Positions 52,860 to 62,599 of a DNA stretch of 64,000 nt are shown here, one piece after another. The stretch lies in the NCBI RefSeq assembly GCF_007830435.1, contig NZ_VLLC01000008.1, forward strand, positions 18,807 to 82,806, read 5' to 3'. The stretch is from Desulfobotulus alkaliphilus (lineage in GTDB: Bacteria; Desulfobacterota; Desulfobacteria; Desulfobacterales; ASO4-4). The notes below the pieces were generated by a model, which saw only the letters and a program-made list of their open reading frames with translations, ran no database searches and was not told the origin of the DNA. Both the position numbers and the translations under genes were made by a program. Within the stretch, counting starts at the first letter, position 1. Each line of letters opens with the position of its first letter.

Positions 52860-54449
52860 ATGCATACACCCCTTGTCACCGTTTCCAATCTGTCCATTGC
52901 CTTTTCCAAAACCGGCGGAGCCCTTTCGCCCGTAGTCCATGGCATTGATTTTCAAATTCATCCCGGAGAATGCCTTGCCCTTGTGGGAGAATCCGGATCC
53001 GGTAAATCCGTGACCGCCAAAAGCCTCCTGCGACTCCTTCCTGCGGGCTGCCGCATTGACGGCAGCATGGCCTTCAAGGGCATGGACATCGCCACCATGG
53101 AGGAAAGCAGACTGAGGAAACTGCGGGGCGGACGCATTGCCATGATTTTTCAGGAACCCCTTTCCGCCCTGAACCCCCTGCATCCCGTGGGCAAACAAAT
53201 TGCAGAAACCCTGTATCTGCATCAGGGTCTTCCCCTGCACCGTTCGGAAAAGGAAGTAACAGCCCTTCTGGACCGTGTGGGCATTCCCGATGCCAGCCGC
53301 CGCAGAAAATCCTATCCCCATGAACTTTCCGGAGGTCAGCGTCAGCGGGTGATGATTGCCATGGCCATTGCCAATAACCCGGATCTTCTCATTGCAGACG
53401 AACCCACCACCGCGCTGGATGTCACCGTGCAGGACAAGATACTGCGCCTGCTGGAAGACCTTCGCAGGGAACGGAACATGGCCATGCTCTTCATCACCCA
53501 CGACCTCGGCGTGGTACGTCGCATGGCAGACCGCATTGCCGTCATGAAGGATGGCCGCATCCTCGAAACCGCAGACAGAGAAACCCTCTTCACAAAACCC
53601 GTCCACCCCTGGACCCGGGAACTCATCAAAACGACCCGGGCCACACCCCTGCGGGCCCTTCCGGACACCCCACCCCTCCTGCAGACACGGGAACTTGCCG
53701 TGCGTTTTCCCATCAAAGAGGGCATCCTTCAGAGGGTCAAAGGCCATGTCCATGCGGTGCGGGGGGCGGATCTTGTAATCCGCAAGGGAGAAACCCTGGG
53801 TGTGGTGGGAGAATCCGGCTCGGGCAAAACCAGTCTTGCCCATGCCCTTTTGCGCCTGATTCACACCGAGGGGGAAATTCTTCTGGAGAATCATCGCATA
53901 GACGGTCTCTCTACCGGTGAATTCCGCAAATTGCGGCCCAGAATGCAGATGGTGTTTCAGGACCCCTTTGACAGCTTAAGCCCCCGAATGACCGTGGGCG
54001 AAATTGTGGGAGAAGGCCTTGAGGTTCACTCCCAAATGAAAACGAAAGAAAGGAACATTCGAATTGCCCAAAGCCTTGAGGCCGTGGGCATGGATCCTTC
54101 TATGACAGACCGCTACCCCCACGAGTTTTCCGGCGGACAGCGCCAGCGCATTGCCATAGCAAGGGCCCTGATCCTCAATCCCGATCTCCTCGTGCTGGAT
54201 GAACCCACCTCATCGCTGGACCGCTCCGTGCAGTTTCAGGTGCTGGAGCTTCTGCGACGTCTTCAGGAAGAGAGGGGGCTGAGCTATCTTTTCATCAGCC
54301 ATGATCTTGCCGTTGTACGAGGCATCAGCCACAGAATCGCCGTGATGAAGGACGGGGATATTGTGGAAACAGGACCTGCGGAACAGCTCTTTACAAGGCC
54401 TGAGCATCCCTACACAAAAGAACTGCTTTCCGCCGCTCTGGCTGCGTGA
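52860..54449 (+). CDS. yejF: YejF-like double ATP-binding protein of the oligopeptide transporter
   Basis: From the ATG at 52860 (AAAGGA 8 nt upstream; an ATG at 52851 abuts the ribosome site) the protein is 529 aa with two nucleotide-binding domains in one chain. Walker A sites are [10 protein letters not shown] and [10 protein letters not shown], both halves have SGGQRQR, and Walker B is [12 protein letters not shown] and [12 protein letters not shown]. It supplies both ATPase halves for YejB/YejE. Confidence 0.95.
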   Translation: MHTPLVTVSNLSIAFSKTGGALSPVVHGIDFQIHPGECLALVGESGSGKSVTAKSLLRLLPAGCRIDGSMAFKGMDIATMEESRLRKLRGGRIAMIFQEPLSALNPLHPVGKQIAETLYLHQGLPLHRSEKEVTALLDRVGIPDASRRRKSYPHELSGGQRQRVMIAMAIANNPDLLIADEPTTALDVTVQDKILRLLEDLRRERNMAMLFITHDLGVVRRMADRIAVMKDGRILETADRETLFTKPVHPWTRELIKTTRATPLRALPDTPPLLQTRELAVRFPIKEGILQRVKGHVHAVRGADLVIRKGETLGVVGESGSGKTSLAHALLRLIHTEGEILLENHRIDGLSTGEFRKLRPRMQMVFQDPFDSLSPRMTVGEIVGEGLEVHSQMKTKERNIRIAQSLEAVGMDPSMTDRYPHEFSGGQRQRIAIARALILNPDLLVLDEPTSSLDRSVQFQVLELLRRLQEERGLSYLFISHDLAVVRGISHRIAVMKDGDIVETGPAEQLFTRPEHPYTKELLSAALAA

Positions 54450-54507
54450 AAAAAGCACCTTCGCCTTTCCTCACTCTCCCTCATTCGTCAGGAGCGAGAG
54501 GCGGGGA

Positions 54508-54775
54508 TCAAAACATGGGGCACACAAAAGGGTGCTCAACGCAAAATTGCGTCTGCCCGTGGATGCGCATGGCATGCCAGTCAAGGCTATTATTACAATA
54601 AGGTACAACAGCAGATTTCACGCGGGCAGTTGCTTTGTTCAAAAAATTTGCCGCCCAGTGCTTTTTGGCCGACCGACATTATTGCCCAAGCGGAAAGACA
54701 AGGAATAGAGCCATCATTCCATCCAAAACGAACCGGAAAGAGAATCGTTATCCTGCTGCTGGCAACGGGAATCAG
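54508..54775 (+). pseudogene. Decayed IS5-family transposase fragment
   Basis: In one frame, GAHKRVLNAKLRLPVDAHGM is followed by PVKAII; a second frame gives GTTADFTRAVALFKKFAAQ and LADRHY; a third gives IIAQAERQGIEP; and the second returns for IPSKTNRKENRY. Together they trace the DDE core of an IS5/IS1031-type transposase in order, broken by at least three frameshifts, with both ends missing. No inverted repeats were found. The bases between yejF and it (54450-54507) hold no gene. Confidence 0.75.
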
Positions 54776-54808
54776 CAAGCAAAATCCCTCAACCGCAGTT
54801 TAGTTATC

Positions 54809-54854
54809 AAAAAAAGGGATTGAAAAATCAATAAGATTGATATTTCAATCCCTT
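54809..54854 (-). terminator. Rho-independent terminator of the complex I operon
   Basis: On the minus strand AAGGGATTGAAA pairs with TTTCAATCCCTT around an inner ATCAAT/ATTGAT stem, and T7 follows. It is about 195 bp beyond nuoN; the interval 54855-55049 has no gene that I recognise. Confidence 0.75.
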
Positions 54855-55049
54855 ACAGGCCACATAGCATGTACGTTTTTCGTAACTACAGCAAATTTTC
54901 CCGCCCTCCGGGAAAGGGGCCGGAGATGAGAGAAGTATGTTGTAAAAGCTTCTTTATCCCACTGGTTTTTTCTTAAATTTTTAAAGGGCTGACAAAGTCA
55001 GAAGAGTCCCGGTGAATAGTTACAGTCTTTCAATACTGTCACGATTCAG

Positions 55050-56483
55050 CTAAAGCAAAACACCAACGACTTCCTTTGCCATAGCCACAATGGGTTCAGG
55101 GAAAAGACCCGAAGCCAGAATCACCGCAGTGATAAAAACACCAAAGGCAGCCGCAGGCAAACCAAGGGAAAGGCCCTTTCCCTGCTCAGCGCTCCCTTCG
55201 TTTTCCGGCAGGGCATAGGCGGCCCTCACCAGTTTCAGATAGTAAAATGCAGATATGGCCGCATTGATTACCGCAAGAATGACAAGGCCGTAGTACCCCT
55301 TACCGATGGCTGCGGTAAATACGAGAAACTTCGTAGGAAAGCCTACGGCGGGTGGAATACCTGCCATGCCACAGGCAGCTACAGCCAGAGTCAGGGCAAG
55401 GAGGGGAGAACGCCTGTGCAGTCCCTTTAAACCCTCAAAACTCAAATTCTCACCGGCCGGTGCCACCTGACAGATCACATAAAAGCACCCAAGGGTCATT
55501 ACCATATAACCGAAAACATAATAGATGGCCGAGGCAAAGCCTTCGGGCCCCACGGAAAGAATACCCACCATCACATAGCCCGCATGGGCGATGGATGAAA
55601 AGGCCAGAAGACGCTTGATGTCATTTTGCACAAGGGCCGCAAGATTACCGTAGGTCATGGAGAGTACGGCAAAGACAGAGAGTATCCATATAAGATGACC
55701 CGTATCCGCACCACTGGAAGCAACAAAGCGGATCAGCAGGGCAACGGCTGCAATCTTCGGCAGTGTTGCCACAAAGGCCGTGGTTTCATTGGCCGCACCT
55801 TCATAGACATCCGGGGTCCAGAAATGCATGGGAAACATGGCAAGTTTGTAGAAAAAACCCGCAAGAATCATCAGAAGACCAATGAGGGCCAAAGGTTCGC
55901 TACGAACCAGCTCCGGAAGTACGGGGCCCAGCTCCGAAAGATATGTGGTTCCCGTAAGCCCCACCACATAACTCATACCAAAAACGGTAATACCGGTGGC
56001 AAGGGCACCGAACAGCACATACTTGATACCCGCTTCATACTGAACCCGGTGGGCCCCTTTGCGCATGGGAATGGCCACGTAAAGGGCAAAGGAGGATATC
56101 TCAAGGCATAGGAGAATAGTAAGAAGCTCCACACTGCTCACAAGGAAGGTCAGGCCCATGGTGGAAATGGACAGGAACATGGCATATTCCGATGAAACTT
56201 CCCGCCGGACTCCGGGAAAACCGGAGGAAAGACAAAGCACACCAAGAAAGCCCAAGGCAATGAGCAGTTTAAATGTCTGTGAAAAAAGATCCACACGATA
56301 GGCATCAAAAAAAAGCATGCCTTCTGCATTCAGGGCTGCAAGGGAAGCAAGAACCAGCACCCCTGCACCCCCAAGGGCCACCCTTCCCACAAGGGCAGAG
56401 CCCGCATTAAAGAGGGAAAGCCCGAAAAAAATCAGGGTCATCCCGATAAGGACCAGTTCGGGGAGAAATTCCATCATAGACAT
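55050..56483 (-). CDS. nuoN: NADH-quinone oxidoreductase subunit N
   Basis: The protein is 477 aa with about 14 helices. The proton-channel fold has a conserved Glu in helix 5 (LLCLEISSFALYV) and Lys in the discontinuous helix (KLAMFPMHFWTPDVYEGA; NDIKRLLAFSSIAHAGY). It is the last gene of the cluster. The preceding nuoM is 96 bp away; the order H-I-J-K-...-M-N matches complex I. Confidence 0.94.
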   Translation of the reverse strand: MSMMEFLPELVLIGMTLIFFGLSLFNAGSALVGRVALGGAGVLVLASLAALNAEGMLFFDAYRVDLFSQTFKLLIALGFLGVLCLSSGFPGVRREVSSEYAMFLSISTMGLTFLVSSVELLTILLCLEISSFALYVAIPMRKGAHRVQYEAGIKYVLFGALATGITVFGMSYVVGLTGTTYLSELGPVLPELVRSEPLALIGLLMILAGFFYKLAMFPMHFWTPDVYEGAANETTAFVATLPKIAAVALLIRFVASSGADTGHLIWILSVFAVLSMTYGNLAALVQNDIKRLLAFSSIAHAGYVMVGILSVGPEGFASAIYYVFGYMVMTLGCFYVICQVAPAGENLSFEGLKGLHRRSPLLALTLAVAACGMAGIPPAVGFPTKFLVFTAAIGKGYYGLVILAVINAAISAFYYLKLVRAAYALPENEGSAEQGKGLSLGLPAAAFGVFITAVILASGLFPEPIVAMAKEVVGVLL

Positions 56484-56579
56484 GGCGTATAGATCCTAAA
56501 CCTTGAGGTTGGCAACATATGGGTTGGGCACAAAAGCCCCTTATCATCATTCAGGCCAGACATGGAAGATTCCTTCTGA

Positions 56580-58157
56580 TCAATGCCCGCTGACAGCCGC
56601 TGCCTGCCCTGCAGCAACCTGATCCAGCAGGTGCGTCACACTGGCATCCATTACGGACAGCACAGGCTGGGGATTCAGTCCGATCCAGAATACAAAAACC
56701 ACAAGAAAAGCCAGACAGGCGGTTTCACGAAGATCCAGATCCCAGAGCCTTCTTCCATGGCCATGGTCTTCTCCATGATCTTCGCCATGTCCGCCTTCGA
56801 GGGCAGCCTCTCCATGGTGATGCATATGACCGTCACTGGTATCCCATACCATCTTCTGCAGAAGTCTCAGCATGTAGGCAGCAGCCAGGATGGCTCCGGG
56901 AATGGCAATGGCTCCCACCAGAGGCTGGCTCCGGAAGGCACCCATCAGAACCAGAAATTCACCGACAAAACTGTTGGTCCCCGGAAAAGCCAGAGAAGAA
57001 AGGGAAAAGATACCAAGGAAAGTGACATATACGGGCATGAACATGCCTAAGGCCGAATTATCTCCAATTTCCCTTGAATGGGTACGCTCGTAAATAATAC
57101 CAATGCAGATAAAGAGGGCACCCGTTGTAATCCCGTGATTGATCATCTGCAGCATGGCACCCTTGACCCCTTCGTCATTGAGCAGAAAAATGCCCAGGGT
57201 GACAAAGCCCATGTGTCCGACGGAGGAGTAGGCAATGAGTTTTTTGATATCGTTCTGGCCAAGTGCCAGATATCCGCCATAGAGAATACCCACAAGGGAG
57301 AGGGCAATGAGAAAAGGCGCAAACATCTCCGTGGCCTGGGGCGCCATGGGAAGGCAGAAGCGGAGAAAACCATAGCCGCCCATCTTCAGAAGAATGGAGG
57401 CCAGAATCACCGAACCTGCCGTCGGCGCTTCCACGTGGGCGGCCGGAAGCCAGGTATGGAAGGGAAACATGGGAATTTTTACGGCAAAGGCCAGGGCACA
57501 TGCGGCAAAAATCCAGGCCTGCCAGGCAAAGCTGTACTCCGAAGCCATGAGGTCGGGGATAAAAAAGGTACCGGTTTTCACCCGCAGGGCAACAATGGCC
57601 ACAAGGAAGAAAATGGAGCCGATAAAGGTATAAAGGAAAAACTTGATGGCCGCATAATCCTTGCGGGGACCACCCCATACGGCAATGAGCAGGTACATGG
57701 GAATCAGCATGGCTTCCCAGAAAATATAGAAAAGCACCGTATTCATGCTGACAAAAACCCCGATCATGGCGGTTTCCATGGCCAGAATGACAAAAATAAA
57801 CTCCGCAAGACGATGCTCAATGTATTTCCAAGAGCAGAGAATGCAAAGGGGCATGATCAGGGTTGTAAGCAGCACCAGAAGAACGGAAATACCATCCACG
57901 CCGAGCTGATAGGAAAGCCCGATGCTGGGAAACCACTCCAGCTCTTCTACAAACTGATAGGCAGCCGTACTTCTGTCAAAGGCCGTCCAGAGGGGAAGGC
58001 TCAGGGCGGCTGTCATAAGGGTCACCAGCAGGCCCCAAAGTTTCAGGACGGTCTGATTCCGGATGAAAAAACAGCAGGCAGCACCGGCAAGGGGTGTCAG
58101 CAGAATCACCGAAAGAATGGGATACCCAAGGCTGTTATAAAGCAGAGCATTTGTCAT
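56580..58157 (-). CDS. nuoM: NADH-quinone oxidoreductase subunit M, with a His-rich loop
   Basis: The protein is 525 aa. Antiporter-like helices include the Glu in METAMIGVFVS and the channel signatures KIPMFPFHTWLPAAHVEAPTAG and NDIKKLIAYSSVGHMG. Before the last helix a loop (residues 443-468) has eight histidines interspersed with Gly, Glu and Asp, longer than usual for NuoM and possibly metal-binding. Confidence 0.93.
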   Translation of the reverse strand: MTNALLYNSLGYPILSVILLTPLAGAACCFFIRNQTVLKLWGLLVTLMTAALSLPLWTAFDRSTAAYQFVEELEWFPSIGLSYQLGVDGISVLLVLLTTLIMPLCILCSWKYIEHRLAEFIFVILAMETAMIGVFVSMNTVLFYIFWEAMLIPMYLLIAVWGGPRKDYAAIKFFLYTFIGSIFFLVAIVALRVKTGTFFIPDLMASEYSFAWQAWIFAACALAFAVKIPMFPFHTWLPAAHVEAPTAGSVILASILLKMGGYGFLRFCLPMAPQATEMFAPFLIALSLVGILYGGYLALGQNDIKKLIAYSSVGHMGFVTLGIFLLNDEGVKGAMLQMINHGITTGALFICIGIIYERTHSREIGDNSALGMFMPVYVTFLGIFSLSSLAFPGTNSFVGEFLVLMGAFRSQPLVGAIAIPGAILAAAYMLRLLQKMVWDTSDGHMHHHGEAALEGGHGEDHGEDHGHGRRLWDLDLRETACLAFLVVFVFWIGLNPQPVLSVMDASVTHLLDQVAAGQAAAVSGH

Positions 58158-58189
58158 CGTAAATACCGTATCCGGGTCTTGGTTTCATA

Positions 58190-59995
58190 TTAAAGGAGAA
58201 TCACCACGATCATGATACCGAACAAAAGAACGGCAGCAGCACCAATATAGTGCTGAATCTTGCCCGTCTGGGCCTGACGGAGCTTATCTCCTGTATCCAC
58301 AACGCCCCTGGCTGTTCCGTCCACAACATAGTCAATGCCTTCCCTGTCAAACCAGGAAAGCGCCTTTGCCGTCAGCATGGTCCAGGCCAGGCCGATACTG
58401 CGGTAAACCTCACCCACCCAGTCATTCACCCTTGAAAGGGGGCCGGAAGCAAAGGCCATGAAAACAAGACTCCCTTTCCGGTAAAACCAGTCCAGATCCA
58501 GATTCATTTTCGGCTCAGGCCCCAGCTTTTTGACCATGAGATAGAAGCCTAAGCCCGTAAAGCCCAGAAGCTGCAGGGTTTCCGAGAGATGATAGGCCGT
58601 ATAGGGCTGATAATCCACCGCATAGGGCAGCATGCGGTAAAGGTACTCAGGGTAAAGCCCGAGGAAAAAACACATAAAGGCAGCGATACCCATGGCCCAG
58701 AGCATGCAGGCCGGAGGATCCTTGGCTTCGGGAACCGAAGGCTCGGACTTTCCACCATACCAGATATAGTAGGGAAGCTTGATGCCCACGGAAAGGAAAG
58801 TCCCCACGGCGGCAAGGGTCAGCATGAGCAGCAGCCCTGTCCGGTGGGCCTCGCCTGCGGCGGCTATGATCATGGATTTTGAAACAAAGCCCGATGTCAG
58901 GGGGAAGCCCGAAATGGCAATCCCGCCGATTACGGTAAAAATAAGGGCAAGGGGCATTTTGGCATACAGCCCGCCCAGCTCATTGAGTTTCGATCGCCCT
59001 GTCATCTCCAGAACAGCCCCCGCTCCCATGAAGAGCAGAGCCTTATAGAGAATATGGGCATAGGCATGGGCCACGGCCCCATTAACGGCCATGGCCGTCC
59101 CTATGCCGATACCGCAGACCATGTAACCGACCTGACTGACTATATGATAGGCAAGAATCCTTCGGGCATCGTTTTCTATGACGGCGTAAGCCACACCATA
59201 GAGGGCCATGATGGCACCAAGGATGGCCAGGGCCTCAAAACCGGGAAAGCCCCTTGCCAGAACATAAACCGCTGTTTTTGTTGTGAAGGCGCACATGAAC
59301 ACCGCCCCCGTAACCGTAGCCTCAGGATAGGCATCGGGCAGCCAGGCATGGATGGGCGGAACAGCCGCATTCAGCATGAAACCTATCATGATGAGATAGT
59401 CCGCAAGGCCTGCATCCGTAGGCAGAATCTGCACAAAGGTGAGATCCCCGCCCGTTGCCCGGTATTTCAGGAAGATGCCTGCCAGAAGAATCAGACCGCC
59501 AAGCATATGTACCAGAAGGTAACGGAATCCGGCCTCTATGGATTTCTTCTTTTTTCTGTACCAGATGAGGAAGGTGGATGCCACGGCCATCAGCTCCCAG
59601 AAAATGAAGAGCGTCAGATAATCACCCGCCAGGGTGACACCAAGGGATCCTGCCACATAGAGCCATGCCGCCGTGTGCTGGCCCCAGTCCTCCACTTTCA
59701 AGGCAAAAAGGGAGCCGATCACAGCCATCAGGGTAAAGACATGGAGAAAGACATAGGTGAGCTTGTCCACCCGTCCGAATACCATATCAAAACCCATCCA
59801 GCTCACATGACCGAAGCTTTCCGGCAGCATGTTGATCTGGAAAAAAGCCACAAGGGGAATAATCACCAGTACGGCATTTTTCAGTTTCATCCGGCAGAAA
59901 AAGGGCATCAGGACCGCACCCAGTATGAAAAGGGTGGCCGGATGCATCAGCCAGGGGTGCAGCAGGGCCAGAGGCGATAGCATGCTACTTGTCAT
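58190..59995 (-). CDS. NuoL-like proton/sodium-pumping subunit (complex I)
   Basis: The protein is 601 aa. The MrpA/NuoL-type core has NAAVPPIHAWLPDAYPEA and ENDARRILAYHIVSQVGYM. The C-terminus has the NuoL-style extension (DREGIDYVVDGTARGVVDTG; LRQAQTGKIQHYIG). It is annotated elsewhere as Na+/H+ antiporter subunit D; the C-terminal QTG motif argues for the NuoL position. Start at ATG 59995, overlapping the 87-codon gene upstream by 11 nt, with GAGGA before it. Confidence 0.88.
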   Translation of the reverse strand: MTSSMLSPLALLHPWLMHPATLFILGAVLMPFFCRMKLKNAVLVIIPLVAFFQINMLPESFGHVSWMGFDMVFGRVDKLTYVFLHVFTLMAVIGSLFALKVEDWGQHTAAWLYVAGSLGVTLAGDYLTLFIFWELMAVASTFLIWYRKKKKSIEAGFRYLLVHMLGGLILLAGIFLKYRATGGDLTFVQILPTDAGLADYLIMIGFMLNAAVPPIHAWLPDAYPEATVTGAVFMCAFTTKTAVYVLARGFPGFEALAILGAIMALYGVAYAVIENDARRILAYHIVSQVGYMVCGIGIGTAMAVNGAVAHAYAHILYKALLFMGAGAVLEMTGRSKLNELGGLYAKMPLALIFTVIGGIAISGFPLTSGFVSKSMIIAAAGEAHRTGLLLMLTLAAVGTFLSVGIKLPYYIWYGGKSEPSVPEAKDPPACMLWAMGIAAFMCFFLGLYPEYLYRMLPYAVDYQPYTAYHLSETLQLLGFTGLGFYLMVKKLGPEPKMNLDLDWFYRKGSLVFMAFASGPLSRVNDWVGEVYRSIGLAWTMLTAKALSWFDREGIDYVVDGTARGVVDTGDKLRQAQTGKIQHYIGAAAVLLFGIMIVVILL

Positions 59996-60233
59996 CGTAA
60001 TAGTCCTCTTGCTTCATAAGCCAGGCATGGGAAATACCTTTGCAGATCACAATCATGCCCAGACAGCCGAACAGGGCAAATACACTCCAGAATCCGATGA
60101 GGGTATCCCCGAAAAAATGAGGGTCATGCCGTTCTGCCATAAAATCATAGACAAGGGCCCCGCCAAGGAAGGCAAAAAAAGCCCACTTGAACCATTCCGT
60201 CCGTTTCCGGAGCCAGGTCATCAGTTGTCCCAT
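59985..60233 (-). CDS. Small membrane protein in the complex I operon
   Basis: The protein is 82 aa from the ATG at 60233, with GAGG 9 nt upstream; a GTG at 60248 would overlap the preceding stop as GTGA (87 aa). Two helices (ALVYDFM region and IGFWSVFALFGCLGMIVICKG). The C-terminal end KQEDYYDD is acidic. Not a recognised Nuo subunit; the position between two antiporter-like genes suggests an accessory of the membrane arm. Confidence 0.7.
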   Translation of the reverse strand: MGQLMTWLRKRTEWFKWAFFAFLGGALVYDFMAERHDPHFFGDTLIGFWSVFALFGCLGMIVICKGISHAWLMKQEDYYDDK

Positions 60234-60244
60234 ACGTAAAAACC

Positions 60245-61732
60245 TCACATCAGAAGATGAATAATGGCCAGAAGAAGATCCGGCCGGATCCCGATGGCCA
60301 CGGAAATGGCGCCTGTGATTAAAAGCGGAACCACCATCAGCAGAATCAGCGGACGGGTTTCCAGTAAAGCCGGAGCCGCAGCAGCGCCCTCCGCAGGCTT
60401 ACCAAAATAAGCCGTCAGAATAACAGGTACAAAATAACCGGCGTTGAGCAGGGAACTGACCATCAGCACAGACAGAAGAATCAGGTTGTTCAGGTCCATG
60501 GTTCCCAGAGCAAGATACCATTTGGTAACAAAGCCCGATACCGGAGGCACACCGATCATGGAAAGGGATGCCAGGGCAAAGGCCAGCATGGTCAGGGGCA
60601 TGGCAAAACCCAGACCTGCCATTTCACGGATATCCTTTTTTTGTGTAGCAACAAAGATGCAGCCAGCCGCAAAAAAGAGGGTAATCTTGGCAAAACCATG
60701 GTTGGCGATATGGATCAGGCCACCGGTAATGCTGTTGGGCGTCAGCATGGCCACACCCAGAATGATATAGGAGAGCTGGCTGACCGTGGAATAGGCAAGC
60801 CTCGCCTTGAGGTTGGTTTTGGTGAGTGCGATAATGGAAGCCGTGATAATGGTGAAACTGACAAAATAGGCTGTTATCAGCCCCAGCCCCGTGTCTGCCA
60901 GCAGATCCACACCGAAGACGGAAAGCATGATGCGGCAGATGGAAAAAACACCGATTTTAACAACCACCACCGCATGCAGAAGGGCTGAAACGGGGGTCGG
61001 CGCCACCATAGCCGAAGGAAGCCAGGAGTGCAGCGGCATGACACCCGCTTTGGCAAAACCGAAAAAGAGCAGAATGTAACTGACCACCACCATCCACCGG
61101 GAAGCATCCGCAGGGAAAATACCCGAAGCAATGTCACCCATGGCAAAATCAAGGGTGCCGCACTGCACGTAAATGATGGCCATGGCCGGAAGCAGGAAAG
61201 CCTTGGAGGTGAACATCAGGTAAACAATATACTTCTGTGCCCCTTCATAACCCTCTTCATCCTGATGGTGCATGACCAGAGGATAGGTGAAAATGGATAC
61301 AATTTCATAAAAGAGATAGAGGGTGAACAGGCTGCCGGAAAAGGCTCCGCCCAAAGCAGCACCTACGGAAACGGCATAACAGACATAAAAACGGGTCTGG
61401 GCATGCTCGTTTAATCCCCGCATGTAGCCCACACAATAGATGGATGCCAGAATCCAGAGGAAAGATGCCGTTCCAGCAAAGAGAAGACCTAAGGCATCCA
61501 CCTGAAATTTTATGGCAATTCCCGGCCAGAGCTCAAAAAGTGTGTAGGAGAAACTCCCGCCGGCCAGGATGTGAGGAACAAGAAGAGCAACGGATATAAA
61601 GGTAAGAACCGCACCTGTGAGAGACCAGGCCTCCCTGAGATTGGGCCTTGAGCCCGAAGCCATCACAGCAAAAGCGGTGAGCATGGGCAGCAGCACAGGT
61701 AAGAGTATTTTGCTGGTAATCATGGTTTCCAT
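60245..61732 (-). CDS. Additional MrpD-like antiporter subunit in the complex I operon
   Basis: The protein is 495 aa with about 14 helices. Conserved Glu in LFYEIVSIFTYPLVMH and Lys in FAKAGVMPLHSWLPSAM, with KTNLKARLAYSTVSQLSY. It is closer to MrpD/HyfB-type subunits than to NuoL, M or N. With NuoL-like, NuoM and NuoN it makes four antiporter-type subunits, one more than in E. coli complex I. Confidence 0.88.
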   Translation of the reverse strand: METMITSKILLPVLLPMLTAFAVMASGSRPNLREAWSLTGAVLTFISVALLVPHILAGGSFSYTLFELWPGIAIKFQVDALGLLFAGTASFLWILASIYCVGYMRGLNEHAQTRFYVCYAVSVGAALGGAFSGSLFTLYLFYEIVSIFTYPLVMHHQDEEGYEGAQKYIVYLMFTSKAFLLPAMAIIYVQCGTLDFAMGDIASGIFPADASRWMVVVSYILLFFGFAKAGVMPLHSWLPSAMVAPTPVSALLHAVVVVKIGVFSICRIMLSVFGVDLLADTGLGLITAYFVSFTIITASIIALTKTNLKARLAYSTVSQLSYIILGVAMLTPNSITGGLIHIANHGFAKITLFFAAGCIFVATQKKDIREMAGLGFAMPLTMLAFALASLSMIGVPPVSGFVTKWYLALGTMDLNNLILLSVLMVSSLLNAGYFVPVILTAYFGKPAEGAAAAPALLETRPLILLMVVPLLITGAISVAIGIRPDLLLAIIHLLM

Positions 61733-61759
61733 ACCGGGTTCGCCTCAAATGGCTTCGGG

Positions 61760-62080
61760 TTAATGACGAAGATCATGGACCGCACTGGGATCATCGGTGT
61801 GGTACTTACGATAAACGGCCAGAATAAAGCTGACCACAATGGCAGCCTCAGCCGCAGCCAGCCCCATGATGAACAGGGTAAAAACCTGACCAATGGCAGG
61901 GTCCGGCAGCACAAAGCGGTTAAAGGCCATAAAGTTAATGGATGCACCGCAGAGGATCAGCTCCGTTGAAATCAGCATCCCCATAAAGGAGCGGTGTCGC
62001 ACCATGCCGTAAATGCCCATGACAAAAAGCACCAGACCAATAATCAGGTAGGTTGTCAGGTGGCTGCTCACACTCAGCAT
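61760..62080 (-). CDS. nuoK: NADH-quinone oxidoreductase subunit K
   Basis: The protein is 106 aa with three helices. The conserved Glu residues are E40 (ISTELILCGASINF) and one in AAAEAAIVV, both typical of NuoK. Three nt separate it from nuoJ. Confidence 0.95.
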   Translation of the reverse strand: MLSVSSHLTTYLIIGLVLFVMGIYGMVRHRSFMGMLISTELILCGASINFMAFNRFVLPDPAIGQVFTLFIMGLAAAEAAIVVSFILAVYRKYHTDDPSAVHDLRH

Positions 62081-62083
62081 ATT

Positions 62084-62599
62084 TCAGGACTCCCTTCCAC
62101 CGGTAGCCAGAATAATGGCTCCGATAATCGCCGCCAGAAGCACCACGGAAATGAGTTCAAAGGCCATACAATAACGGTAAAGAAGGGTTTCCCCCAGCCA
62201 TGGCAGAGAAAAATCTCCTGTCTTTTCAAGGGCAGGTGTAAACGTGGCCCTGAGCAGGGGAATCAGCAGAAGAAAAAAACCGGTAAAGGAAGCGGCAACG
62301 GCCAGAAACCTGTTTTTTCCTTTAAAATTGCTTTCTGCAATTTCCTGGGGCGTGTAGCCCACCATCACACCGAAAACCATGAGGATACAGATGGCTCCCA
62401 CATAGATCAGGATCTGCATCATGGTCAGAAAGATGCTGCCCAGATAAAAATAAAGCCCCGCAACTCCGAGAAGGCAGACCGCAAGTCCTAAAACCGCATG
62501 CATGAGAAGGCGGGCACGGACGGCAAGGATGGCTCCCATGAAGGTGAGTATGACAAAGGCAAAAAACAGGGCTTCTGCAATAAAAACATAGGTACTCAT
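62084..62599 (-). CDS. nuoJ: NADH-quinone oxidoreductase subunit J
   Basis: The protein is 171 aa with five helices and the NuoJ motif MMQILIYVGAICILMVFGVM. It overlaps nuoI by 4 nt. Confidence 0.95.
   Translation of the reverse strand: MSTYVFIAEALFFAFVILTFMGAILAVRARLLMHAVLGLAVCLLGVAGLYFYLGSIFLTMMQILIYVGAICILMVFGVMVGYTPQEIAESNFKGKNRFLAVAASFTGFFLLLIPLLRATFTPALEKTGDFSLPWLGETLLYRYCMAFELISVVLLAAIIGAIILATGGRES

Noticed and set aside
54814-54854. CRISPR repeat, because of the GGGATTGAAA sequence
   Set aside because: It occurs as an inverted, not direct, repeat, has no spacers, and is followed on the minus strand by T7, which fits a terminator.
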